The notes under the pieces were generated by a model. That model was not told where the DNA came from. It did no database searches and was given only the letters and a program-made list of their open reading frames with translations. Source: an uncultured Erysipelotrichaceae bacterium (lineage in GTDB: Bacteria; Bacillota_I; Bacilli_A; RFN20; CAG-826). From it: a stretch of 64,000 nucleotides of DNA. Below, piece after piece: positions 25,177-34,033 of this stretch (its first letter is position 1; each line of letters begins with the position of its first letter). The stretch spans positions 1-64,000 of the forward strand of contig CADBXE010000001.1 in assembly GCA_902798595.1 (NCBI GenBank), given 5' to 3'. Both the position numbers and the translations under genes were made by a program.

Positions 25177-26001
25177 ATGGACCCAAAAGTTGCGTTAATC
25201 CTTTTCTTATTTGTGCCTTTGGCAATTTTTCTTGCAATCTTTATTCCTGTATCGATTGTCAGAAAAATATACTCTGATTTTGTTTTGAAGCATAGCGTAG
25301 CAATTAAGACTCTAAAAGAAATAAACAAGCACTACAAATTTGCGGATGTGAAATCCCAAACGATTATGCACCGCTATGACAATAGAAACTATTACGAAAC
25401 CATTTCCACCAAGGATTACTTAACTTATCAGCTTGTTTTCATACAAAAAAGTGTTTTTGAAAAGTTAAACGATGCTGAAAGCAATAAAAGGAAGTTTGAA
25501 AAATATAAAGAGGAGATAAATGAGAAATGCAAGCTCAATTCTTTTGATACAGAGAGCCTTCCAAAAAATTTAAACAGACTAAAGAGATTTGAAAAGAAAC
25601 TCTTTATTAAGACCACACAAAACCCAACTATAGAATTCTTTATTCACGTTCGTTTGATATTAACTAAAATTAATGACCAATATATCGCTTCTAAGGAGAA
25701 GATATATGATGCTAAAACTATCAGAAGTTTAATTGGTAGAGTTAACAATAAGATTGGTAACCGTTATCAGGATAGAGAGATATGGGATGCTATTAGCCGC
25801 GTAGAAAGAGAAAGAGTCAGCAACAAACTAAGATTTAGAGTGTACAACAGAGACCATAATCGCTGCGTTAAATGTGGTAGTAGAAGAAACTTAGAAATTG
25901 ACCATATTATCCCTATTTCCAAGGGTGGTAAAACCGTATACAGCAACCTTCAAACTCTTTGTCATAGGTGCAATGCAATCAAGGGATCTACCATCGAATA
26001 A
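25177..26001 (+). CDS. Membrane-anchored HNH endonuclease, paralogue 3
   Basis: A 274-aa protein with an N-terminal membrane segment (about residues 4-28), a conserved post-membrane region (IYSDFVLKHSVAIKTLKEIN, matching paralogue 2) and a C-terminal HNH domain (CVKCG, EIDHIIPISKGGK, CHRCN). GTGAGG precedes the ATG, and it is second in an operon with the macrodomain gene. Confidence 0.82.
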   Translation: MDPKVALILFLFVPLAIFLAIFIPVSIVRKIYSDFVLKHSVAIKTLKEINKHYKFADVKSQTIMHRYDNRNYYETISTKDYLTYQLVFIQKSVFEKLNDAESNKRKFEKYKEEINEKCKLNSFDTESLPKNLNRLKRFEKKLFIKTTQNPTIEFFIHVRLILTKINDQYIASKEKIYDAKTIRSLIGRVNNKIGNRYQDREIWDAISRVERERVSNKLRFRVYNRDHNRCVKCGSRRNLEIDHIIPISKGGKTVYSNLQTLCHRCNAIKGSTIE

Positions 26002-26023
26002 ATTGAATAAATAAACATTTTTA

Positions 26024-26132
26024 TTTACACAAGTAAACATTTTGTATATTATATGCTTTCCGGCCATCGCGTTGATGTTGGGTTATGATGTCCGGGAAGG
26101 TCCCGTAACTAGCTAGACGGGATTTTTTCTTT
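26024..26132 (+). ncRNA. Possible small structured RNA with terminator
   Basis: TTTACA (26024-26029) and TATATT (26045-26050) may form a promoter (15-bp spacer, short). The transcript would hold a stem CTTTCCGG (26056-26063) with CCGG-GAAG (26092-26099), an inner CATC/GATG hairpin, and a terminator TCCCGT (26101-26106)/ACGGGA (26117-26122) with a T-run. It also terminates the HNH operon. No ORF. Confidence 0.4.
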
Positions 26133-26219
26133 TATTCATAAAAAAGATTAAAAATATCCTAAAAGTATTGACGTGTATTAATACGATTAGTACACTATTG
26201 GTTGAGTGGAGAATAACTA

Positions 26220-27503
26220 ATGAAAAAGATATTACTCATTGTTACTATCATTGGAAGCTTATTTGTGGGAGGCTGTGAACAAACAGACGGTCCTTCTACT
26301 AAAGGCTATTTTATAGACTACACAAAGACATTTAGACAATCATACGATAACCTTGATACTCAATTAGATCATTTTAATAGAGAGGGCGTTTATGACATCT
26401 CTAGTATTGATGAAGTAGAAGAAACATACACCTATATGGGTGATAAAGAAGTATTTAATGCTGCGACATCTAAAACAGAGTTCTTTAACGATAAAACCGC
26501 TGTTAATGCGAATGCATATATCGCTGAAACAAATACTAATCACACATTAAAAGTCAAATCACCTAAAGAAAATATCGATGAGAAATACACTTCTCAAATA
26601 TTAAAATGGGATAACGATTACTACGCTTATCTCACCGTTGAGACAATCAATCGTAATGATAAAGTGGAAAAGCATTACGATGCATCCCATAAAGAATATG
26701 GCACTGATGCTTTTCTAGATATCTATCCTAGCCAATACGGTAGTGGTTATCTTGATCGTAAATATAGAGCCTGTTTATATAGCAGTTCTATCATCGAAAA
26801 GAATGAAGGAAACGTAGAGTACATTCGTAGAGAACAAGCATATTTCCTTTATAACTCCGATTACTGTTTAGAGAAATATCATTACTATGATGAAATAGTG
26901 ACTAATAAAGATATAGAAACAGGTGAGCTTTACAATAATAAACGTGTTGTTTCATATCACTATCATGAAATTGATTACCACTATAAGGAAAAAAGAAAAC
27001 AAAGAGAGATTAAAGAATTAAACGCTAATTATGGTGATATCCCATTCTTCTTAGATGTGGAACTTACTAAGTGTGAAGCTAATTATGATGCACATTACGG
27101 TGTTCATGAGGGAACATATATGTCATCACCATTAACATACGAAGAAAACATTGAAACCTATTGGCGCCGTCATTATCACTTCGTCGTGTCATTTAACGAA
27201 TATAGCAACCAAGGTGTTCCACCTAATTACGCAGCAAAGATGGTCTTTGATGTTAACTATATGATTGGGGGACATGAAGAAATGATGGAATACACCATTT
27301 CTCTGTTTGACTATATTGATTACTTTGAGAGCAATGAATTTGTGGTTGCTGGTTTTTATTATATGATTTGCACTTCTGACCCACACTACGAATCAATTGT
27401 TATCTTTGATGTTACCCTTACCCTTGATGGAGAAAGACCATCACTAACAGTGGATAAAATAGAAATAATAAACAATATTGAATATGGAAAAGATGGCCAA
27501 TGA
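26220..27503 (+). CDS. Lipoprotein of unknown function
   Basis: A 427-aa protein with lipobox FVGGCEQ. The mature part is Tyr/His-rich and beta-rich with no family I know. A promoter TTGACG-17-TACACT (26168-26196) and ribosome site GTGGAG are present. The terminator stem begins before the stop codon. Extracytoplasmic, lipid-anchored. Confidence 0.68.
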   Translation: MKKILLIVTIIGSLFVGGCEQTDGPSTKGYFIDYTKTFRQSYDNLDTQLDHFNREGVYDISSIDEVEETYTYMGDKEVFNAATSKTEFFNDKTAVNANAYIAETNTNHTLKVKSPKENIDEKYTSQILKWDNDYYAYLTVETINRNDKVEKHYDASHKEYGTDAFLDIYPSQYGSGYLDRKYRACLYSSSIIEKNEGNVEYIRREQAYFLYNSDYCLEKYHYYDEIVTNKDIETGELYNNKRVVSYHYHEIDYHYKEKRKQREIKELNANYGDIPFFLDVELTKCEANYDAHYGVHEGTYMSSPLTYEENIETYWRRHYHFVVSFNEYSNQGVPPNYAAKMVFDVNYMIGGHEEMMEYTISLFDYIDYFESNEFVVAGFYYMICTSDPHYESIVIFDVTLTLDGERPSLTVDKIEIINNIEYGKDGQ

Positions 27504-27520
27504 TAGCCATCTTTTTTTAT
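27491..27520 (+). terminator. Terminator overlapping the stop codon
   Basis: AGATGGC (27491-27497) pairs with GCCATCT (27505-27511), then TTTTTT. The TGA stop lies in the loop. Confidence 0.8.
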
Positions 27521-27582
27521 AAAACTAGCAGTTTTATCATTTTTATTGGTCTAATAAGTGAAGGCAATCTAGAATAATAGAG

Positions 27583-28302
27583 ATGAAAAAACAAAATAAT
27601 GCTGAAAACACCGATAAAAAAGAGAAGAAATATACTTCGTTAAAAGTATCTATTATTTCTTTTGCAATTTTATCAATCATCTCTATCCCTTTATGGATAC
27701 TGTTAGCTAGATATTTTGATTTAGGAAAACTTGCTAAAGGAGTTAGCAGTGTTTCTACTTCACAAGATACTGAAATAGACGATACAGGCTCCATCATCTT
27801 TGAAAACAAAATGCTCACCATCATTAATAGAGAGATTCAATATAGCAATGACACTAATGAATGTGATGATATCGCCTGTATCACTTATAAGGATGAAGGC
27901 GACAATAAATACACCTATAGCGTGACCGCTAGTTCAACTAGTGAAGGCGGCTATATCTTATATACCATCTCTTATAACCATATTATTTGTTCAAGCGATA
28001 AGATGATTGATCAATATATGAATGAAATCACTTTAGAAGAGATAGAGAACTATGGTTTCACCTTAAGTCATAGCCCAAATCTCTATCAATTAAGTAGTGG
28101 CTCTAATAAGAGAATATATACCTCTATAGTGGATGGTATACAAACAATATCAGGCGTTTATAGCGATGGTAATGAGTTCTATATCTATCAAAATCATGTT
28201 ACAGAAAGCCCTAATAGTGCTTTTAATGAACCAGCGGAACAAATAATCAAACAAAATAGTATTTTAAAGGATTATTATAGTTATAAGACAAGGAGCATTT
28301 AA
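27583..28302 (+). CDS. Membrane-anchored protein, function unknown
   Basis: A 239-aa protein with a Lys-rich cytoplasmic N-terminus (about 20 residues), one membrane segment (about 25-48) and an extracellular beta-rich domain. It has little recognisable Shine-Dalgarno sequence; TAGAAT at 27570-27575 ends 7 nt before the ATG with TTGGTC 18 bp upstream, so it may be leaderless. It is the first gene of a seven-gene run ending with the lipoprotein array. Confidence 0.6.
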   Translation: MKKQNNAENTDKKEKKYTSLKVSIISFAILSIISIPLWILLARYFDLGKLAKGVSSVSTSQDTEIDDTGSIIFENKMLTIINREIQYSNDTNECDDIACITYKDEGDNKYTYSVTASSTSEGGYILYTISYNHIICSSDKMIDQYMNEITLEEIENYGFTLSHSPNLYQLSSGSNKRIYTSIVDGIQTISGVYSDGNEFYIYQNHVTESPNSAFNEPAEQIIKQNSILKDYYSYKTRSI

Positions 28303-28304
28303 GT

Positions 28305-28829
28305 ATGATATATCCAAGACAAATTGGTGATAAAGAATATACAAGACAACAACTTTTAGACTATGGTATAGCCCATTATCCAAAGTTCTATTGGATTCCA
28401 AGAGGCATTGGTATTGCTTCTATGGTTTCTGGCTTACTAGTTGTTTTACCATCAATCATGGGCATACTCTATCTTCAAGATATTGCTAGAGAATTTGAAA
28501 CAACGATTGACTATACTGAGCTTATTGTCTATTTAATCCTAGGTATCATTGACTCTATAATCGGTATTGTCTTGTTCATCATCTCCTTTAGAAAGAAAGC
28601 TGATGAAGACTATATCGCTCATGCGATTGCACAATTAAGTAAAGTCGCTCTTGCTCAACAAATGTCTGAAAATATGCAAGCCTTATCTCCAAAAGAAGAA
28701 AAAGAAGAAACACCTTCTTACGATCCAAAACTTGAAGAACTTAAAAAGTATAAAAAACTTCTCGATGAAGGTTTAATCTCTCAAGAAGTATATGACGCTA
28801 AGCAAAGAGAATATTTAGGTAGTAAATAA
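28305..28829 (+). CDS. Membrane protein with C-terminal SHOCT domain
   Basis: A 174-aa protein with two membrane segments (about residues 43-65 and 80-103) and a C-terminal SHOCT motif (LKKYKKLLDEGLISQEVYDAKQREYL). SHOCT is a short oligomerisation domain often at the ends of membrane or regulatory proteins. AAGGAG precedes the ATG, 2 nt after the previous stop. Confidence 0.72.
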   Translation: MIYPRQIGDKEYTRQQLLDYGIAHYPKFYWIPRGIGIASMVSGLLVVLPSIMGILYLQDIAREFETTIDYTELIVYLILGIIDSIIGIVLFIISFRKKADEDYIAHAIAQLSKVALAQQMSENMQALSPKEEKEETPSYDPKLEELKKYKKLLDEGLISQEVYDAKQREYLGSK

Positions 28830-28831
28830 CC

Positions 28832-29542
28832 ATGAAAAAGAAATTATTAGTTTTAACATCGTTTATAGCGTTAAGCGCTACCCTTGCCGCCTGCGGTGAG
28901 TCCACAATATCTTATAAAGGTAGCAATTCACGCAGTCATGGATCCACTAATGGTGAATATGTTAGTCCATATCAACAATACGGTTATGACACAACACCTT
29001 ATACACCAAGATTCAATGATTACGATACAACCGGTGCAAATACTTTTAGAATTAATTTATTAAACTATGGTTATATCATTAACGGACAGACTTTTTATCC
29101 TTCTGAAGTAAGTGGTGATATTTATGATGTCACCCCACAAAGCATTTCTCAGGGTTATGATTACGTTCATATTATGCGTGTTGATAGAAATGGCTTCTTC
29201 TTATATAGCGTGGGTAGTGATAAGATTTATCGCTTTGCCAGCAGTTCAGAAGCACAAATCATACAAATGGGTCTTTATGACTATGATAATAATGGTGTTA
29301 AAGACATTGTGACCTGGGGAGAAAATAAGTCTGCTTCGCAATATGTTCTTAACATATTTGATATGAGTAAAAGTACATTATTTAATGTTACAAAACTAAG
29401 TTTTTCTCATCCTGATGACCTTTCCTTATTCTTCTATGATTCAGGTATCTACATCAATCAAAAGAAGGTATATTACGTTGATGGTGAGTTCTATTGCACC
29501 AGTATCTTCAATTACACAAGACCTACTTATTACACAACATGA
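28832..29542 (+). CDS. Tandem lipoprotein paralogue 1
   Basis: A 236-aa lipoprotein (MKKKLLVLTSFIALSATLAACGE). It contains a DYDNNGVKDIVTW segment around residue 150, an FG-GAP/calcium-loop-like DxDxNGxxD pattern, and a final strand ending in V.YVDGEFYC. It is the first of five tandem relatives and ends in an ATGA overlap with the next. Function unknown. Confidence 0.75.
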   Translation: MKKKLLVLTSFIALSATLAACGESTISYKGSNSRSHGSTNGEYVSPYQQYGYDTTPYTPRFNDYDTTGANTFRINLLNYGYIINGQTFYPSEVSGDIYDVTPQSISQGYDYVHIMRVDRNGFFLYSVGSDKIYRFASSSEAQIIQMGLYDYDNNGVKDIVTWGENKSASQYVLNIFDMSKSTLFNVTKLSFSHPDDLSLFFYDSGIYINQKKVYYVDGEFYCTSIFNYTRPTYYTT

Positions 29543-30249
29543 AAAAGAAACTGTTATTAATCTCCGCCTTTATTGCGTTAACCGCTTCCATCGTGGGATG
29601 TGGTGAAACTACAGTGACACATATCGCTAGTGGTAGTCGTTCAAAAGATCCCGCTACTTTTGTTGCGGATAGTAATTATGACCTAGCGTATTATGAATTT
29701 GACATGAATAACGAGGTTAAAGGGTATAGTTCTTTTAAAGGAGACTTATTAGATAACGGCTATATATTAAACGGACAAACATATCCGTATACCAATGTTT
29801 TTGATCATACGCTTGATACTACGTCAAAGAGTATCTCTGATCAAACGGATACTTTTCGCATGTATTTTATTTATAGTTCTGGCCAAATGTATGTACATTT
29901 CCCTGATAAACATGAAGTGTACCTATTTTATACAGAAAGACAGACAAACACTATCCAAATCGGATGCGTCGATTACAACAATGATGGTGCTTTAGATATT
30001 GTTTCTTGGGCTTATGATAGTGTTCATTGTGAATATCGAATTGATATCTTTGACACAAAGACATACCGTATGTTTGCCGTTGGTCCAATTGTATGCTCAA
30101 CAGGCAAAGAAGATTATACCTTCCATTTCTATGGTAATTCCTTTTATATAAACGGTAACAAAGTCTATTACTCCTATGGTACATTCCAATGTAAGGGAGT
30201 GTTTAATAATCAATTCCCATCTTATTATGAGATATCTCGAGAATCATGA
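29539..30249 (+). CDS. Tandem lipoprotein paralogue 2
   Basis: Same layout as its neighbour: signal MKKKLLLISAFIALTAS, lipobox VGCGE, DYNNDGALDIVSWAYD calcium-loop-like segment and C-terminal INGNKVYYSYGTFQC. The start at 29539 overlaps the previous TGA and is chosen over a longer in-frame ORF because it begins the signal peptide. 236 aa. Confidence 0.75.
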   Translation: MKKKLLLISAFIALTASIVGCGETTVTHIASGSRSKDPATFVADSNYDLAYYEFDMNNEVKGYSSFKGDLLDNGYILNGQTYPYTNVFDHTLDTTSKSISDQTDTFRMYFIYSSGQMYVHFPDKHEVYLFYTERQTNTIQIGCVDYNNDGALDIVSWAYDSVHCEYRIDIFDTKTYRMFAVGPIVCSTGKEDYTFHFYGNSFYINGNKVYYSYGTFQCKGVFNNQFPSYYEISRES

Positions 30250-30896
30250 AAAAGAAACTATTAGTTCTAGCATCTTTTATCGCTTTACTGGGAACTTTGG
30301 TTGGATGTGGTGATATAACAGTCTCCCATAAAGCCAGTGATCATTCACGTTCGATAAGAAATACCCAAGGTATTGATGAATTTTGTCTAGCCTTAGACGG
30401 CGGTTATCGTATCAACCATTCGGATACTTCTTATCATGTCACTAGTAATAGAAACTATCCAAAGGAAAACATCTATAATGTCACCCCTAGTGCCCTTTCA
30501 AAAATAACTGATGACATTCAAGTCTTCAGCGTTGATGGTTATGGCTTATTCTTCTATTATCGAGAAGAAGGAGAAGTATATCGTTTAGATTATGGTAGTA
30601 TCGATTTCAGATCAATAGTTGCTATGGATTTAGTGGACTATGGTGTTAGTGAAGGTACATTTATCATGATGTGGATTTATAATGATTCACTCATCTTTCA
30701 AAGCCTTGAAGCGTTCGATATTTCCGAAAAGCTCACTCTTCATATCTGGTATCACCTTGTTAATGAGGATAACCCTCCTCTTACCTGTTATATAAATGGA
30801 CACGGTTGCTACATAGAAGACCAAAGAGTGGTTTGCTCCCAACGCAAATTCTCTTGCCCTACCTTATTTGAAAACGTTGATCCATTTGGAGACTAA
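30246..30896 (+). CDS. Tandem lipoprotein paralogue 3 (degenerate loop)
   Basis: A 216-aa member with lipobox VGCGD and the same N-terminal and C-terminal patterns. The calcium-loop segment is lost: the equivalent position reads DLVDYGVSEGTFIMMW, so it may have changed or lost binding. It overlaps paralogue 2 by ATGA. Confidence 0.72.
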   Translation: MKKKLLVLASFIALLGTLVGCGDITVSHKASDHSRSIRNTQGIDEFCLALDGGYRINHSDTSYHVTSNRNYPKENIYNVTPSALSKITDDIQVFSVDGYGLFFYYREEGEVYRLDYGSIDFRSIVAMDLVDYGVSEGTFIMMWIYNDSLIFQSLEAFDISEKLTLHIWYHLVNEDNPPLTCYINGHGCYIEDQRVVCSQRKFSCPTLFENVDPFGD

Positions 30897-30898
30897 TT

Positions 30899-31600
30899 AT
30901 GAAAAAGAAACTGTTAGTTTTATTTTCGTTTACCGCTTTACTGGGAACTTTGGCTGGATGTGGTGAGACCACTGTGTCGTTTAAGCCATCTTCTTCCAGC
31001 AAAAGTGTTTTTGTTCCAACGCAAGACCCTACTGATTATTATCGTCCCGCTCCTCGTGAAGATGATGATAATGATTATGTGAAACTTTTTTGCGAAGTAA
31101 TGAGCACGAATGGTTATATTACTGCCAATGGTAGTGAAAGAAGTGCCGCTAATTTTGGTTTTCAACTCCCTGATGTTACGGATATAACCCCTTTCAGTGT
31201 TTCTGACCAAATCAGTGGTCTTAGAGTCATGAGGCTACTTGGAAGTAGTGCATACTTCTTTTTTCCTGATACACGCACAATCTATGAATGTCCTTATGCA
31301 CATGGGAACATCATCGATCAAATAGGTGTGGTGGACTATGACAACAATGGAAATAAGGATGTTGTCTATTGGGCAATTAATGAAGAAACGTATCGTGAGA
31401 ACAAATATTATCTATGTCTATACGATAGGAGAGAAGGGAAAATTGGGTGTATTACAACTTTTGAAAAAACCGCTGAAACGGATTATGTTTTTTCAATCGA
31501 GGGGAATAGCTTCTATATTAACGGTAAGGAAGTATATTATAAAGATGGTTATTTCATATGTGATGGTTGGTTTAAAGTAGCCAAGCCAAAAAAATTATGA
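30899..31600 (+). CDS. Tandem lipoprotein paralogue 4
   Basis: A 233-aa lipoprotein with lipobox AGCGE, a Ser-rich linker, DYDNNGNKDVVYW near residue 145 and INGKEVYYKDGYFIC at the C-terminus. A GGAG ribosome site precedes it; the stop overlaps the start of paralogue 5. Confidence 0.75.
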   Translation: MKKKLLVLFSFTALLGTLAGCGETTVSFKPSSSSKSVFVPTQDPTDYYRPAPREDDDNDYVKLFCEVMSTNGYITANGSERSAANFGFQLPDVTDITPFSVSDQISGLRVMRLLGSSAYFFFPDTRTIYECPYAHGNIIDQIGVVDYDNNGNKDVVYWAINEETYRENKYYLCLYDRREGKIGCITTFEKTAETDYVFSIEGNSFYINGKEVYYKDGYFICDGWFKVAKPKKL

Positions 31601-32262
31601 AAAAGAAATTATTAGTTCTAACATCTTTTATCGCTTTAGTGGCAGCCACTGTTGGATGTGGTGAAACTTTTATCTCTTATAAAGCTAGTAATTCTACTTT
31701 ATTAGCGTCATCTTCCACATCTAAAAAGATTGTGTACACAAATGATTCTTTTTCCTATTATGCTCCTAATTATAATGATGAAAAATATCAAACTCGAACG
31801 TTTATTAGAGATTTGATAGACACAGACTTAGTGAGTGAAAAAACAATGGACTATCACGCCGCTAACGTGACACCAGATGCCATCTTAGAAAGATCAGAAA
31901 ACATTGAAATATATTATGTCGAAGAACTTGATGAATACTTTGTCTATTATCCTAATGGTCCTATCATTCATCCTTTCTCTTCCGGCAATAATGGTGTGTT
32001 TCAACAAATCGGTTTAGTTGATTTATATCGAGATGGTCACGTTGATGTTGTTGCGTGGTCGATCAATCGCCAAGAAAAAACATATTCCCTTGATTACTAT
32101 GACTCTATGAATCGCAGAATGGGAAGAGCCGCTGTTCTTAGTTACGACGATGAACAGGACTATGTTTTTAGGTTTGACCCAAATTACTGTTATATTAACA
32201 ATACACAAGTTGAATATTTTAATGGTGTCATCTACTGCCCAGGTATTTTTAACGATAAATAA
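31597..32262 (+). CDS. Tandem lipoprotein paralogue 5
   Basis: A 221-aa lipoprotein with lipobox VGCGE, loop segment DLYRDGHVDVVAWS and the closing motif INNTQVEYFNGVIYC. Last of the array. A 7-bp hairpin TAAAGAC/GTCTTTA (32259-32285) follows and may end the transcript. Confidence 0.75.
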   Translation: MKKKLLVLTSFIALVAATVGCGETFISYKASNSTLLASSSTSKKIVYTNDSFSYYAPNYNDEKYQTRTFIRDLIDTDLVSEKTMDYHAANVTPDAILERSENIEIYYVEELDEYFVYYPNGPIIHPFSSGNNGVFQQIGLVDLYRDGHVDVVAWSINRQEKTYSLDYYDSMNRRMGRAAVLSYDDEQDYVFRFDPNYCYINNTQVEYFNGVIYCPGIFNDK

Positions 32263-32303
32263 AGACTTTATACTATTTGTCTTTAGACATAAGTTTATGT
32301 AAA

Positions 32304-32326
32304 ATGGTTCTTGATAAAGGAACCAT
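32304..32326. promoter_or_regulatory. Inverted repeat over the xylanase promoter
   Basis: ATGGTTC (32304-32310) and GAACCAT (32320-32326) form a perfect 7-bp dyad. It overlaps the -10 (TAAAAT 32300-32305, -35 TTGTCT 32277-32282) and the likely transcription start, as a repressor site would. It also includes part of the Shine-Dalgarno AAAGGA. Confidence 0.4.
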
Positions 32327-32331
32327 CGAAT

Positions 32332-34020
32332 ATGAACTATAAGAAACGACTTTTGTGTGCGGTTATTCCTTTTTTAACCGCATCTTTACTTCTTGGTTGT
32401 AAAAAGGGGAATCAACCAGAAGAAAGCAAAGAACCAAAACCATTAGAAATAGGGGATACCGTTAAGGAATGGACATCCTCTAAAGATAGCAATGAATTAC
32501 CATTGGGTATGGCCAATAAGAACAGCCAAGGTGAAATCGTTAATGACTTTGGTCATGAAGATAACAGTGCACTTAAATATGAAGTAGCATACACTGCAAA
32601 AGAAGCTTATTTAGGTAGTGATTTATTAGAGAAACCATATTTTACAGAAGATGATGCGAAGAACGGGGATATTATCTCCTTATTTGTCTATGTTCCAGAA
32701 AATAGCAATCTTACTTCATTGCAAATGGAAGTCTTTCCTATTTCTATGAACAACTCTTTGAAGAGTAATTTATTAACGGTGACAGACGATAACATTAATA
32801 CATGGATTAGATTAATGGTGTCCTTTGATACATTAGAAACCCTCGGGGCTATTAGATTAAATTACAAAGTCGCTAATGATGGCTATACCGCGGGATTCTA
32901 TGTTGATGATATCAATATCACCTTAGGTGAAGAAACAGTGAAGACTGAGTATCAATATAATGATGAATCTTTATATAAAACATACGAAGACTACTTTAAA
33001 GTTGGTACGTGTATGAGCAATCAAATGATGCGTAATACAGAATTTAGAAGAATCCTTAAAGATAACTTCAATAGTGTGACCGCGGAAAACGAAGGCAAAC
33101 CACAGTACATCCTTGATCAAGAAACTTCCCAACAACTAGCGAAATCTGATGAAACACAAGTCGCTATTACTACCGCACCATTTGAGAAGATGTATAGCTA
33201 TTGCGAAGCTAACCATATCAAAGTAAGACACCATACCTTAGTGTGGTTTGACCAAACTCCACAGTGGTTCTTTAGAAAAGGCTACACCGATAGAGGAGCG
33301 GTGGTTAGTAAAGAAATCATGCTTCAACGTATGGAAAACTTCATTAAGAATGTTTTTGAAACACTTAATAATAGATGGCCAGGACTTGTCTATGCAGTGG
33401 ACGTCGCTAATGAGGCGGTACAAAACGGACAAATTAGAAAAACCGATAATAATGGTGCGAATCCAAACTATTGGTATCAAACTATTGGTGACGACTTCGT
33501 CTATTACGCTTTTAAATACGCAAGACAATATACCGCAGAAGGACAAGCCTTATACTATAACGACTACGCTTATGATTACGACACTAATAACTGTCGCTTT
33601 GCTCTTAATACATTATTAAAGAAAGCCATCGCGGAAAACTTAATTGATGGTGTGGGTATTCAAACTCACTTATCGACAACCGCAAGCGTTGATAACATCA
33701 TTACTGATGCGAAGCTAATCCATCAAAAAGGTTTAGCGTGCCAACTTACCGAAATTGATGTCACCACGAGTGGTAACTCTAAAACCATTTTTAATAACCA
33801 AGGCACATATTATAAAAACTTAGTGACTAAGGTTTTAAAAGCTAACCAAGAAGGACAAACAAATATCAACGCTTTAATCTTATGGGGTATCACAGATAAT
33901 AACTCTTGGAGAAGAGGACAATACCCATTGTTGTTCAATGATAACTACGGCAAGAAACCAGCTTATTATGGCTTCTTAGATGCAATTGAAAGCGTGAGAC
34001 CAGTAGAACAAGGACAATAG
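32332..34020 (+). CDS. GH10 endo-1,4-beta-xylanase lipoprotein
   Basis: A 562-aa surface xylanase. Signal peptide with lipobox LLLGCKK. Residues ~45-205 form a beta-sandwich-like module that may bind carbohydrate. From ~215 to 555 is a GH10 barrel: FNSVTAENE, IKVRHHTLVW, VDVANEAV with the acid/base Glu (~360), and QLTEIDV with the nucleophile Glu (~472), then LWGITDNNSW. It hydrolyses xylan outside the cell. The ATG at 32332 is preferred for its signal peptide and the AAAGGA upstream. The STAS-kinase gene starts 14 nt after the stop. Confidence 0.93.
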   Translation: MNYKKRLLCAVIPFLTASLLLGCKKGNQPEESKEPKPLEIGDTVKEWTSSKDSNELPLGMANKNSQGEIVNDFGHEDNSALKYEVAYTAKEAYLGSDLLEKPYFTEDDAKNGDIISLFVYVPENSNLTSLQMEVFPISMNNSLKSNLLTVTDDNINTWIRLMVSFDTLETLGAIRLNYKVANDGYTAGFYVDDINITLGEETVKTEYQYNDESLYKTYEDYFKVGTCMSNQMMRNTEFRRILKDNFNSVTAENEGKPQYILDQETSQQLAKSDETQVAITTAPFEKMYSYCEANHIKVRHHTLVWFDQTPQWFFRKGYTDRGAVVSKEIMLQRMENFIKNVFETLNNRWPGLVYAVDVANEAVQNGQIRKTDNNGANPNYWYQTIGDDFVYYAFKYARQYTAEGQALYYNDYAYDYDTNNCRFALNTLLKKAIAENLIDGVGIQTHLSTTASVDNIITDAKLIHQKGLACQLTEIDVTTSGNSKTIFNNQGTYYKNLVTKVLKANQEGQTNINALILWGITDNNSWRRGQYPLLFNDNYGKKPAYYGFLDAIESVRPVEQGQ

Positions 34021-34033
34021 GCCTAATAAAAGT

